Below, one piece after another: positions 12,659 to 25,286 of a DNA stretch of 64,000 nt. The number at the start of each line of letters is the position of its first letter. Within the stretch, counting starts at the first letter, position 1. Source of the stretch: Alopecurus myosuroides (Eukaryota > Streptophyta > Magnoliopsida > Poales > Poaceae). The position numbers and the translations under genes were made by a program. The stretch is from the NCBI GenBank assembly GCA_028641055.1, contig CM054061.1, positions 31,793,523-31,857,522 of the forward strand, written 5' to 3'. The notes beneath the pieces were generated by a model that was not told where the DNA came from, made no database searches, and was given only the letters and a program-made list of their open reading frames with translations.

Positions 12659-14172
12659 TGATGGTGCAGATCATGTACTCGTTGGGGGACCCCAAGAGGA
12701 GGTTGTGATGAGCACAGTGGTAGGAGTTTTCCCCTTAGTTAAGAACCAAGGTTACCAATCCAGTAGAAGAAAGAGAACCTTCCGAAGGTTGATGCCACTG
12801 ACGGTGGTGCTGGCGCTTCACCGGTGTCAGCAACAACGTGGAACTTGCACGCAACACAAGCAAAATACTTTGCCCCAACGGTACAGTGAGGTTGTCAATC
12901 TCACCGGTCTTGCTGAAAACAAAGATTAGACGTATAGTGTGGAAAGCAGTGTATGCTTGCAGTAAGTAAAGAAAGCAGAAAATTGTTGTGGTTTTTTAAT
13001 AGTGTGCAAAATGGACCGGGGTTCATAGGTTCACTAGTGGTGTCTCTACATAAAAATAACATGCTGGCTGAACAAATTACAGCTGGGCAATTGAAAAATA
13101 GAGGTTGCACCATAGTGCACATTATAACATGATGACTACTATGATATTTAGTGCGGGCATTACAACAAAATATATAGAGCAAAATACATTTGCATCTATG
13201 AATAATAATCCACCCTCATGTTATCATCCAAACCCCCTTAGGTATTAAGTTGCAAGCAACAAATAACTGCATTAAACAATGTGTGTAATGTAAGCAATGC
13301 TTGTGCACGCGGGCACTCAGACTTCTGTTTTCTCCCTAGTGCCAACAACACATCTTCCCCCATCACGTTTCTGTCACTCGAGCACAGGAGAAAAGGAGGC
13401 ATGAACCCACTATCTAGCTTAAATACTCCCTCTTGGAGTCACTAGCAACTACTTGGCCAGAGCAACCACTAGCAACGGAAAGCATGCAAGATCACAAATA
13501 ACATATGCAATAAAGACTATAATAAACTTGGCATAAGTTCAATATTCATGGGATCCCAGCCAACACAGCATATAGAATTACATAAGATCAATCTCGATCA
13601 TGATAGGAAGCTCACGAGATATAAACATGGAGGCATATGAGGAGGAGACAACCATCTAGCTACTGATATGGAACCGTAGTCCAGAGATGAAATACTCACG
13701 TATCACTCCGGAGGTATCCATGGTGATGTAGAAGCCTCCGGTGATGATTTTCTCTCCGGCAGGGACCGAGAGACAGCTCCAGAACCCCCCTGGTCTAGGG
13801 TTGACAACGGCGGCGGCTGCTCAGCTTTTCGGGGATTTTTATCAGGTTTTTAGGGTTTTCCGTCCGGGAGGGAATAAATAGGCGAAAGGGAAAAGCCATG
13901 GTGCCCGTCTTCGACTCTCCTTCGGTGTTCTAGATGCTTCCGGGGAAAATAGGCACTTCGGGCTTTGTGGGGTCCAATTCCGAGAATGTTTCCGGAACAA
14001 CTTTTCTGAAACCAAAAACAGCAGAAAATGGGGAACTGGCACTTGGCATCTTGTTAATAGGTTAGTCCCAGAAAACGTATAAAAATGCTATAAATAAGGG
14101 AGAAAACCTGTAGTAATTGGCACAATATGATCATGGAGCATCAGAAATTATAGATACGTTGGAGACGTATCA
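12659..14172 (-). repeat. 3' LTR of Athila-like element C (1514 bp)
   Basis: On the minus strand it runs from tgatacgtctcc at 14172 to ...ccatca at 12659. It is bordered on the right by agcatctccaagctt, the complement of a polypurine tract. It is clearly a different subfamily from the LTRs of elements A and B, though the middle parts align. Confidence 0.86.
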
Positions 14173-16882
14173 AGCATCTCCAAGCTTAGTTCCTACTCTT
14201 CCTCGAGTAGGTAAACGATAAAACAATAATTTCTGAGGTGCCATGCTACTATCATAAACTTGATAAATATAATGTAAAAGCATATGTATGCTGAGATCAT
14301 AGAACTTCAAACACAAACATGATAAATAAGACTTTAATAATAAAGCATAGCAATCGCATTGCATCATGAAGAGTATCTTAAATAAAGGATCATGGATAAA
14401 TGCAAAGAAAGATAAACGTTTGTTTCAGGTATAGAGAAAGCATGGCAAAGTGATATTTCACTAGTCCTTAAGAGTGGGACAAAACATAAATGCCAGGACA
14501 CTTTCAAAGTTCATGAGGAAGACTAGAACAAATAATTTAAGAACAAATGATATCACATCATGAAGTAATTATTGATGTTTATGGGACAAATGCACATAGA
14601 ACTCGGAATGGAAAAAAATGCTCTCTCAACTGTGCATAGAGTTAGAAGATGGAGACTCAACATAAAAGTAAAAGAAAGGCCCTTCGCAGAGGGAAGCAGG
14701 GATCACTCATGTGCTAGATCTTTTTATTTTATTAAACAGAGGTATTAAAAGTTTGACACCGTGGAGGAGTTTCTATTTTTTAGGAGAGGTGTATGCTTAT
14801 GTCAACGAATGGTGAACAGTCAATACAGTACGTCACAAGACAACTGGATTCACAAGAGCGGCTCCCATGGTGAAGGACGCAACTGGTGTAGAAGGTCATC
14901 CCTCTTTCTCTTTTGTTTACACAATTATGCTTTGACTGATAAATTAGGGGCAAAAATAGTGAAGAGAATTTGTTTATATTAATTTTGGGGCTGGGCACCC
15001 CGCTGGCAGCTCTTCTATCATTTGGATAAGCGGATGAAGCCACTAGTCCAGGGTGTGAAATCCAATCAACAAGTGAGATAAATATTCTCTATTGACGTCC
15101 TCATGAGCAAAATCAAGAACACATAACGGGAATAATTTTGAAGGTTTTAAAGGTAACACATGAGAAATTTACTTGAAGTGGCAGTTAAATACCACATGTA
15201 GGTAGGTATGGTGTACACAATGGGAAAACTTTGGTTTAAGTAGTTTGGATGCACGAGTAGAATTCCATACTCAGTACATGTGGAGGCTAGCAAAAAACTG
15301 GGAGCGACAAATCAAGAGAGCATAAGAGACATAATCATGCACATCGACATAAGTATCATTAATTAAAGCATAAGAGGTATCACAAGTTCAAAAACTAAGT
15401 GTTCATGGAGGCTATTCGTGACTGGTTTGTAGTCATAAACATGGCGTGAGCATGCGCCAAGTCAACCAAATAAAACATTCGAAAGAGAATACCATATATT
15501 GATGCTTTACTATGACAAGAACAACTCGTGAATCTTTCAAGACATATTAACGCTCTCAGATATTTAAGTCTATTCATGCTACTCAATAACCACAAGGCTT
15601 TAAAACTAAAATAACATTTAGCATGGCATGAAGATGTTCTAGCCATAGTCTATACAAGCCCCTACTAGCATTGTTATAAATTCTACATCAAGCAGCCGTT
15701 TTCTTTTCCCAACAAGAACCATACAAGATATGTTTTAACAAAAATACTCTTTGTGATATAGAAAGAAAACATGAGAGTACTCATATAATAATACTAAAAC
15801 TAACAGCTCTGATAAGAGATGCATGCAAACCATGAGCTAAATAAATGCAGCAGCCGGACAGAGACTAAAAATACAACGTATTCTCATGAAAAAGCCGAGC
15901 GTTTCACTCTCCAATAAACAAATCATAGGGTCCAACCAAGCTTATTATTAAAATAAAAACAAACTCAAAGCATAACTAAAAGACGCTCCAAGTAAAGCAC
16001 ATAAGGTGTGACCGAATAAAAATATAGCTTCACTAGAAGTGACATGATAATTTGTTGATGAAGAAGAAGATGCCTTGGGCATCCCCAAGCTTAGACGCTT
16101 GAGTCTTCTTGGAATTTGCTGGGATGTACCACCGGGGCATCCCCAATCTTAGTATTTTCACTCTTCTTGATCACATCATATCATCCTCTTCTCTTGACCC
16201 TTGAAAACTTCCTTCACACCAAAATTTTCACAATCTTCCTTAGCAACGTTAGTGCAATCGAAATAATAAATTCACATGGTTCAGTTTAAATAAAAGACTA
16301 GCACTAAAAAACACATTATCTATTGTCACAACTTCTTTTAAAACTCGTTTTATCAAAAGAACACCAAAAGAAAGAGATTAAGATGCAAATGCAATACTTG
16401 GCAGAAATCTGTCAAAACAGAAAAGCAGGTAAAGATCGATTTTTTCGAAAATCTTCTGTTGCTTAAATAAAAAAGTGGTAAACTAAGAAAAGGTGCGTAT
16501 ATAGCCCAGGATAAAGCAGAAAAAGCTCTGGTTATTTCGAATTTTTTTGTGATTTTATACGTGATTAACAGTGGACAGCAGAAATCTGTTTCCTGCGCAG
16601 AAATCTGAAATATAGTCTCAACTTTCCACTAGAGACTTTACTTGGCTCAACAAAAACCCAAAATAAAAGATACAGAGAGGTTCCTAAGTAAATAGAAAAC
16701 ACTCAGGTGCAAAGCACCCAAAAGAAAACAAAGGAAAACTGAACGAAAACAGAGAAATCAAATGGGTTGTCTCCCGGTAGCGATTTTCTTTAACGCCTTT
16801 CAACTAGGCATAGAAGATCAACTCAAGTATTTTCAAGTGAAGAAGAATCAACATCATAACTTTCTCTAATAATAGATTGAAA
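14173..16882 (-). other. 3' interior of element C, non-coding
   Basis: There is no protein-like frame between the protease frame and the polypurine tract. It contains the family's dispersed polypurine-like motif (catccccaagctta near 16081 and a decayed copy near 16139). Equivalent sequence is in element A (about 27486-29370) and element B (about 36700-38560). Polymerase and integrase genes would normally lie in this interval and are missing. Confidence 0.75.
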
Positions 16883-17758
16883 TTATAGCTTTGTCCTCTT
16901 TCTATGAAAGTGTTCCGTACCTTTCTTAAGGGGGAATTGATATTTAATACTCCCCTCTTTCATATCAATAATAGCACCAATAGTTCTAAGAAAAGATCTT
17001 CCCAAAACAATAGGAAAAGAAGCATTGCATTCAATGTTCATAACAAAAAAATAAACAAGGACAAGGTTACTGTTAACCATAATACTAACATCATCAATTC
17101 TACCAAGAGGTTTCTTCTTATCATTATCATCAAGATGAACATCCAAATAACAGTGTTCCAACGGTGGTAGATCAAGCATATCATAAAGCTTTTGAGGCAT
17201 AACAGAGATACTAGCACCAAGATCACACGAATCGTTGCAATCAAAATCATTTACTTTTATCTTAACTATAGGCTCCCAACCCTCATCTAATTTCCTAGGG
17301 ATATATGTTTCAAGTTTTAACTTTTCTTCCCTAACTTTCATGAGAGCATTGGTAATATGTTTAGTAAAGGCCATATTCATGGCACTAGCATTGGGACTTC
17401 TAGAAAGCTTTTGTAGAAACATAATAACTTCAGATATATTGCAATCACCAGAATCAAAATTATTATCATCAAAAGTAATGGGACCATTATCTCCTACATC
17501 TCTAAAAATTTCAGCACTTTTACTAGAAGCAGTTTCAGCAATTTGAGGCAATTTAGCATGTTTTACCGAAGGGGTAGGGACTTTGTTAACACCAACTACT
17601 TTACCATTGGTAGTAGGAGGTTTAATAGAACTTGAAGCTTCTGTTTTACTTGTGGTTGTGATAGAGAAAACTCTAGCAATATTATTCTTTCTATCCAATT
17701 CATCTTCTCTTTCCCACCAAGCACGTAATTCAGCCATCAATTTGAACTTGGATGGCAT
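16883..17758 (-). CDS. Retroelement protease (Athila-type retropepsin) with gag tail
   Basis: This is a 291-codon open frame of element C. Residues 1-150 are low-complexity gag-like linker. The retropepsin fold follows, with the active-site motif CDLGAS at about 178-183 (D179), then ISVMPQKLYDMLDLPPLE, and the second signature ILGRSFLRTIGAIIDM near 250-268. Retropepsins cut the retroelement polyprotein inside the virus-like particle. DLGA instead of DTGA is common in plant Athila-type elements. The frame ends at FHRKRTKL with no reverse transcriptase after it, and it is offset from the gag frame upstream, so expression as a fusion is unlikely. Confidence 0.8.
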   Translation of the reverse strand: MPSKFKLMAELRAWWEREDELDRKNNIARVFSITTTSKTEASSSIKPPTTNGKVVGVNKVPTPSVKHAKLPQIAETASSKSAEIFRDVGDNGPITFDDNNFDSGDCNISEVIMFLQKLSRSPNASAMNMAFTKHITNALMKVREEKLKLETYIPRKLDEGWEPIVKIKVNDFDCNDSCDLGASISVMPQKLYDMLDLPPLEHCYLDVHLDDNDKKKPLGRIDDVSIMVNSNLVLVYFFVMNIECNASFPIVLGRSFLRTIGAIIDMKEGSIKYQFPLKKGTEHFHRKRTKL

Positions 17759-18883
17759 TCAAAGTTTTACTTTGTTTAACATCTTGTGGCAAAACCTTCA
17801 GTTTTTGAAAATCAACATCAATAGCAAGGCTATCAACTTTAGAGGCAAGAACATCTAAATTACCAAGCTTTTCCTCAACAGATTTATTAAAAGCAGTTTG
17901 TGTGCTAATAAATTCTCTAAGAATGTTTTCAAGATCAGAGGTAGAGATTTTATTGTTATTGTAGGAGTTGCCATAAGAATTACCGTAACCATTATTAGGA
18001 GGATACGACTTATAATTATTTCCACCAAAATTATTTCTATAAGCATTGTTGTTAAAATTATTATTTCTAATCAAGTTTACATCAACATGCACTTCTTGAG
18101 CAACCAAAGAGGATAAAGGAACATTATTTGGATCAACTTGAGCTTTCCCATTAACAAGCATAGACATAATAGCATCAAGCCTTTCACTCAAAGAGGAGGT
18201 TTCCTCAACAGAATTTACCTTCTTACCTTGTGGAGCTCTCTGAGTGTGCCACTCCGAATAATTTATCATCATATCATCAAGAAGCTTTGTTGCATTGCCC
18301 AAAGTGATGGACATAAAGGTACCTCCATCAGCTGAATCCAATAGGTTCCTTGAGGAGAAATTCAGTCATGCATAAAAAGTTTGTCTAATCATCCAAGTAG
18401 TCAGTCCATGAGTGGGACAATTCTTCACCATAGTTTTCATTATTTCCCAAGCTTTAGCAACATGTTCATTATCAAATTATTTAAAATTCATTATGTCACT
18501 TCTCAGGGATATAATCTTAGCAAGAGGATAATATTTTCCAATGAAATCATCTTTACACTTAGTCCACGAATCAATACTATTTCTAGGAAAAGATAGCAAC
18601 ATTATTTAGCTCTTCCTCTCAAAGAGAAAGGAAATAATTTCAGTTTAACAATATCTCCATACACATCTTTATGTTTTTGCATCTCACATAGTTAAACAAA
18701 ATTATTAAGGTGGGTAGCAGCATCATCAGTACTAATACTAGAAAATTGCTCTTTCATAACAATATCTAATAAAGCGGGTTTAATCTCATAGAAAGCAGCA
18801 GGTGGAGCAATAGGTGTGCAAATAAAATCATTGTTGTTTGTTCTAGTGAAATCACACAACTTAGTATTCTCAGAGGAACTCAT
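17730..18883 (-). pseudogene. Broken gag of Athila-like element C
   Basis: The gag frame starts at MSSSENTKLCDF (ATG at 18881-18883) and runs to a stop after HLNNFV at 18692. Family-like sequence continues in shifted frames and reopens at 18341 (DSADGGTFMSITLGNATKLL, then an Asn/Tyr/Gly-rich NNFNNNAYRNNFGGNN stretch and a coiled-coil-like tail). It ends with QVQIDG and a stop at 17730, overlapping the protease frame. Gag would form the particle coat. Several stops and at least one frameshift make it non-functional. Confidence 0.75.
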
Positions 18884-19785
18884 TTTAGCAGAATAATAGC
18901 AAGCAAATAAATAACAGCAATAAAGTAAACTATTTTTTTGTGTTTTTAATATAGAGAATAAAAACAAGACAATAAACAAAATAAAGAGGTTGAGAGTGAG
19001 AGACTCCCCTTGCCTGAAGACTTCCTTCTCCCCGGCAACAGTGGCAGAAAAAGTCCTTGATGGTGCAGATCGTGCACTCGTTGGGAGACCCCAAGAGAAG
19101 GGTGTGATGTGCACAACGGTAGGAGTTTTCCCCTTAGTTAAGAACCAAGATATCAATACAGTAGGAGAAAGAAGACCTTCGGAAGGTTGATGCCACTGAC
19201 GGTGGTGCTGGCGCTTGACCGGTGTCAGCAACAACGTGGAACCTGCACACAACACAACCAAAATACTTTGCACCAACGGTATAGTGAGGTTGTCAATCTC
19301 ACCGGTCTTGCTGAAAACAAATATTAGACGTATAGTGTGGAAAACAGTGTATGCTTGCAGTAAGTAAAAAATGCAGGAAATTGTTGTGGTTTGTTTAACA
19401 GTGTGGAAAATGGACCGGGGTTCATAGGTTCACTAGTGGTGTCTCTCCATAAAAATAACATGCTGGGTGAAAAAATTACAGTTGGGCCATTGACAAATAG
19501 ATGTTGCACCGAAGGGCACATTATAACATGATGGCATTACAACAAAATACATAGACCGAAATCCATCTGCATCTATGACTAATATACCACCCTCAGGTTA
19601 TCATCCGAACCCCTTAGGTATTAAGTTGCAAGCAACAGATAACTGCATTAAACAATGTGTGTAATGTAAGCAATGCTTGTGCACGCGGGCACTCACACCG
19701 CAGTTTTCTCCCTAGTGGCAACATCACATCCTCCCCCGTCACGTTTCTGTCACTCGAGCACAGGCGAAAAGGAGGCATGAACCCA

Positions 19786-21208
19786 TGATGCATGTAAAAT
19801 GGATACATGAACTTTGCATGTTATTACTTGTTTTTCCTACATATTAGAAACTTATATTCATGTTTTATAATGATTTGGGGGATTTTCTGAACAATCCCCC
19901 TTCTTTTGGTTCTAACCCTGTTTTTCCAGAAAACGTACTTTTTAGTGTTTCAGACTTTCCGGGAGCTTTGGGACTCCAAAAAGGGCAAGGACAAAGAGCA
20001 CGCTTCAGAATTTTCGAGACGAAGACCATGGGCCAAAGTAGAGGGCCAAAAGGCCAAGAAGGTGGAAAATAGGACCCTCCACGCGGCCAAATTCCTTGGT
20101 CGCGTGTGGGGCCCCCTTTTTGCCCCCGTGGCTCCGATGCCATCGATCTTTCTTCTCCCGAGTTTCTCGTGACCTAAAAATGACTATATAAAGGGTCCCC
20201 TGCATTTTCGAGAAGGAGGCGGTGCCGAGAGACGAAACCACGAAACAGAGAGACAAAAGGCTGCCGCCGGAGAAAATCGGAGGGGGGAAACGCCGCCGGG
20301 ATCACCCCCGGAGGGATCCACCCCCTCCGGCGTGTTCATCATCAACATCTACAGCAAGATCAGCTCCATCTCTCCACTGTAATCTCTTGGCAAACACGAT
20401 GTATGATGCAATACTATATTCCCTTGATGTATTGTGTCTCCCCGTCTATGTTTGAGTAGTGAATTGTTCTTGGCAATGGTGAAATAGTTCGTTGATTGGT
20501 TGCATACAAGTTTGTTATCTTCTATGATTGTCTTTATGTACAATATATGAGTGCACGCATATGTTGGGGAATGCATGTAAGGTGATCACCGGTAGCATAA
20601 TGGAGTGGTGGTGATTTGGGAGTGACAATAACCTAAGACCGTGCCACAAAGTTAAGTTATTAGGGGATATATATAGGGGACCTTAGAACGTAAGGCTATG
20701 GTGGGACTTTATGTCTTAATCAATCTTGTGCAGTCATTTACTTGGCCACATGATCCATCATAAGTGGTTGTATATCATTTACTTGACTATACCTATTCAT
20801 GGCTCCTTCCTAGAAGAAACAACTAAGACTAAAACATGTGCTTCACTAATTGTGACAACCACACGAACGAAACACCTATTGCTAGAACACTTGCTCCCTT
20901 GATATACTTGAGATATTTGATGCTTGCTACTTGTGAAACTTGCTTAGAAACTTGCTTTAGAAACTTGCTTTAGGATTACTTGCATTTTAAACTTGCTTCA
21001 CTAGTTACTAGACAAACCACACTCCACGTCACTTGCTTTTAATTAGTTAGTTCCTTTTAGCCAAACTTATTGCTTTGCATAAACAGCCATATAAGAGGGT
21101 TATAGGGCTTTAGAGAATAGATAGCTTACCTTCATCTCCTCGTGGGTTCGACACTCAAATACTTATCGAAAGGTACTACAATTGATCTCATGCACTTGGG
21201 AGTCATCA
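19786..21208 (+). repeat. 5' LTR of element D
   Basis: TG...CA LTR with a clear promoter: tatataaag at about 20185-20193, then a GC-rich leader (20210-20380). The right LTR matches it closely. Confidence 0.92.
20184..20193 (+). promoter_or_regulatory. TATA box of the element D LTR promoter
   Basis: The motif ctatataaag lies in the middle of the left LTR and is repeated exactly at 25684-25693 in the right LTR. The downstream sequence is GC-rich leader. It would drive the genomic RNA of the element. Confidence 0.75.
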
Positions 21209-21371
21209 AGCACTTTTCTGGTGCCGTTGCCGGGGAGCGTTGTGCTAAGCTTTTATTCTTGCTTGCATTGCATACTAACATATAAACCTAAAACACACAA
21301 AAAATTATAAAATGGAAAACAACCAAACAATTTTATAACTGTGTAATATCTACCTTGAATTAACACATGAA

Positions 21372-22013
21372 GTGTTCGAGGAGAAATTGAAAAATTATTT
21401 GCACACCAATCATATTTGTGGTAGTACTAATTCTTTGAACACCTTTATTGCTAAGGAAAACCTTGAGCTTGGGGAAGTTTGTCTTGATGAATATGATATT
21501 TTTAGTCCCCCTACTATTGAGGATAATAATGATATACTTGCTGATTCTATGGAAAGTTTTAAGCTTGGGGAAGTTGGTTTTGATGAGCATGATATTTCTA
21601 GTTCCCCAAGCTTGGAGGAGAAAATTCACTTTGATGATACTATGCCTCCTATATATGATGATTGCAATGAAAATTATGAATGTTTAACTCTCACTATCAC
21701 TAATGAGGATTTTACTTATGTGGAGAGTAGTGATTCTTTTATGCATGTGGCTCATGATAAGAATGTTTTATGTGATATTCATATTGTTGAATCTATTCAT
21801 GATGCTACCGAAAATTATTATGAGAGAGGGAAACATGGTTACACATATTTCAACAATATTAAGTTTCCCCTCTTTATGCTGAAAGTATTGAAGTTGCACT
21901 TGATCTACCTTTCTATGCTTGCTATTATGTGCTTCTTTTATTTGTTTCATTACAAAATGCCAATGCATAGGAAATGGGTTAGACTTAAAAATAAATTGTT
22001 TAATATTTTTTGA
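21372..22013 (+). CDS. Accessory 213-residue protein of element D (acidic repeats, C-terminal membrane segment)
   Basis: The frame begins about 135 bp after the primer site, where gag would normally start. Residues 30-90 hold an imperfect acidic repeat (LELGEVCLDEYDIFSPP, then FKLGEVGFDEHDISSSP). A central region with YDDCNENYECLTLTITNEDF and SFMHVAHDKNVLCDIHIVES follows. Near the C-terminus is a hydrophobic stretch from PLFMLKVLKLHLIYLSMLAI into MCFFYLF, then a basic tail (KMPMHRKWVRLKNK). It resembles uncharacterised proteins I recall from Triticeae retrotransposons. No gag zinc knuckle, protease or polymerase motif is present, and the function is unknown. The frame being intact suggests it was under selection until recently. 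Confidence 0.6.
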   Translation: MFEEKLKNYLHTNHICGSTNSLNTFIAKENLELGEVCLDEYDIFSPPTIEDNNDILADSMESFKLGEVGFDEHDISSSPSLEEKIHFDDTMPPIYDDCNENYECLTLTITNEDFTYVESSDSFMHVAHDKNVLCDIHIVESIHDATENYYERGKHGYTYFNNIKFPLFMLKVLKLHLIYLSMLAIMCFFYLFHYKMPMHRKWVRLKNKLFNIF

Positions 22014-25000
22014 TGTGTTCCTTATGGTTTAATTTCCTATTCAGTTTGAGCACACATTTATGTCTTTACAACATGTAAAATGCCTTTACATACTGTTATG
22101 TATCATTTAGTTTAAGATTTTCATTTTATAAAAAATTTGGGAAAGTAAATGAGAAGGATGAGTAATGGAGAAGTTGGGGTCGACCTTGAACATGTGTTGT
22201 TCATGCCAATGAAACCATTGCAAAGTCTCTATCATTAAAACTTTTTCCAAAGATAAAAACAATAAAAATATTAGTTCACTACTGTAACATCACATTTCTG
22301 TCTTATTTCTCATCATAAATGGCAAGAATAATCTTATATGAGAGATAGGATTAAACAATAGTAATTAGCTGTCGAGAAAACAGATTCCTGAACTTCACTG
22401 CGAAAAATGTTTAAAATCACAGAAGTGGAATTTTGACCTGGTAATTTACGACAGCAATATTTAGTTATCACTACATATTTAATTATTTTTAAGTTTTCTG
22501 ATTTGAGCAACTTAAGTGCCTCTAAAAATTCACTCTTTACGGGTTGTTCAGTTTTTGGCAGATTATGTCTTTATTTTGCATTGCTCTCATTACTTGTGTT
22601 TTGTGTGGTTCTTTTGATCAAGGAGCAATGCACAACTGTAGTAACAGTAGTTAATATTTAGAATCAACTCATGATGTGTATTTTCTGTACCTATGTGGAT
22701 TTTATTTATGGAGGCACTAACCCCTCTAATCAAGTTTTATGTTGAGATTTGTGTAAGAAGAATTTTTCAGGAGGAAGAGTTGAGTGAGATGAACAAAGAT
22801 CAAGACGGACAACCAACCAAGCTTGGGGATGTACCCCTGGGCTCACCCTACATGTATAAAATAAGTACAAGAATCCAAGCTTGGAGATGCCGAGCCACCT
22901 CACTCCAACCATCATGATGTTAAATAAGTAAAGCCTAGCTATATGGCTATAAAGAAAGCGCTTTACGGGAGGCAACCCGGTTGTTTTTGTTTGGATTTTC
23001 CTAGTGTCCTCTTGCTGTCTCAAGAGATTAGTTTTTTTTGTTTTAATTCTGGAGTTTTCAATAAAGAGCCAAGTCAAACCCATTTGGACTTATAAGTTGC
23101 TATCCTAGTGCATGAAATTTCTGTTTCAGCACGAGTCTGCTCACCGTATGATTTTACGTTTTTTATTGGTATGTCGGATTGAGCTAATATTTTAGTATGT
23201 TGTGCAAATGTTCGTCCTCTGTAAGCACAAAAATTGTCTTAATTTTTTGAAGAGTCTAGCTTAGGAAAAAACGTTCGTTTTGCTGCTGTTGCTTTCCTGG
23301 ACAGATTCTGCCTTCTTTTGTTTTATGCACTCTTTGGGCTTGGGAATCGAATTTCCATGATTCTTTCAAGCAAGAGAGTGAACATACAACATAATGAACC
23401 TTATTTTCTATCTACTGGAGCATTTGATTTGGAATTTTGCACAGCAAGCATGTGATTTGTTTGTCCTTGCTAATCTCACCCCATAGAAAAAGAATGGGAG
23501 AAACATGTTTTGTGAAGTTTTTTCACAGGGAATAGAGGAGCTGCGCCTCAAGACATCCAAGAATGGTGAAAGCCATAAGCTTGGGGATGTGATGAACACC
23601 CCACTGGAGCTACACTCTTGTGGTTAGCACACGTCTACTTTCTGTTTTTCTAAGCAAAGCATTTATCGTAGAGACTTGAAGCGTCTAGTTTTTGTTTTTA
23701 TTTTTGTTTTGATAAGACCACACCCATCATTTTATATGAGATTGAGCTACTAGAGTTTGGGGTTGTAATGTATTGGATGCTAGTATTATGACTTGGAATA
23801 GGGATGCCATGGTTTATTTGAAGAGCTACATATGTTTGCATGATTTATAGGCTTTTTATGTGTAGAAATTTGCAATAATGTTGTCTTGAGCTATCTCTTA
23901 TTCATGTCCTTGATGTTAATTGTTGGTTTATTTAGTTTGTCATGAAATGAGTAGTTCTATGGACATATGCATGCATAGTAGCTGGTCAACTATGTCCCTC
24001 TTGCTAGCCAAAAAAGTAAAAATTCCAACAAGTATAAACTTGTTTCCAACACCCTTTAGCCAAGTATTTCCAGTGAGTCCACCATATCTACCTATTAGCT
24101 TCAGAGCTATTCCGAGTATGTTCACCATGTTATAGTGTTATTTATGTTCTAAATTAAGATATTTACTTTATTAATTGTCATGAGCTGAATTTGGGATAGG
24201 ACTCTCACAAACTTTTGAATGCACACCTTTACTTTTCATTGCACTTAATAAACATGACCCAATAACGGGAGCTAAAAGTTTTGCGTTTGACAAGTGTTTG
24301 GTTGGGAGCTAGCTATAAACGTGTATCACTGGAAAGCTTTCAACATTGCACAAAAATTTATATTTGGTTGATATCATGTACTTTTGTTTTTGGACTCCTT
24401 CCATGCCGAAATGAAATAGAGGAATAGTAAGTTTTGATGAGTAAGTATATTTATGACTAGAGAAACGCATTGGGACGCTAACCCAAGCCATGCTTGATCA
24501 TGGTGGAAATTTACTTACAGCTAGAGTGGACTCTACAAACACATCCTACAATAAAATAAGAAGCTATGCATATAGTGAATAAAATAAAAAAAGATGATGA
24601 GTCTACTCCGTTTGTTCATCTTGTCATTGTGACATGGGCTGGTTTCCATGTCATGGGGCAAGAGGTACCTCTTTGCGGTTCTCTATGATGTCATTAATAC
24701 TTATTATGATTGTACAAAGCTTATTAGGAATCTTAAGTTGAGTAATCATGGAGTAGGTTTTCACACTCACGGGGCATGAGGCATTCAACCAACACCTTGT
24801 CAATCACATTACTTCAACATTCACAATTTAAGATGCTAGTGATAAAGGGGCAATGAGACTCTTAGACCAATGGATGCCACATTTCAATTAGTAATTTTAG
24901 TTGAATAATTTAGAGGCTAAATAAGACTTGATCATGTTTTACCTCTACTCAATTTTCTCCATAGTGTCCACCATATTTTCTATTTTCCATTATGCTATAC

Positions 25001-25286
25001 TTTGACCCATATAGGATTTTATTTTTCATTTGTGTATGCATTTGGTCCATAGTGCTTTTATTTCATTATACACTTTGTGAACTTTCATGAAGCATCTTTG
25101 CTTGCATATTTGATATTTCTTATAACATGAATTGTATGTTGCTACTCATCTACATTATGAATCATTTGATTATATGTAGCATGAATAATCTTCTTTGATA
25201 TTCCATGATTGTTTTAAAATTCAAAGTCCATGTTAGTTTTATCACCTTCATACTCGAGGACGAGTATGGGTTAAGCTTGGGGATGT
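22014..25286 (+). other. Interior of element D after the accessory frame, non-coding
   Basis: About 3.3 kb with no protein-like frame. It contains exact copies of the 14-base polypurine tract at 22819-22832 and 23577-23590, a variant (aagcttggagatg) near 22879, and the working copy at 25273-25286 preceded by tcgaggacgagtatgggtt. This is typical of the region after pol in Athila-group elements. Here pol itself is lost. Confidence 0.75.
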
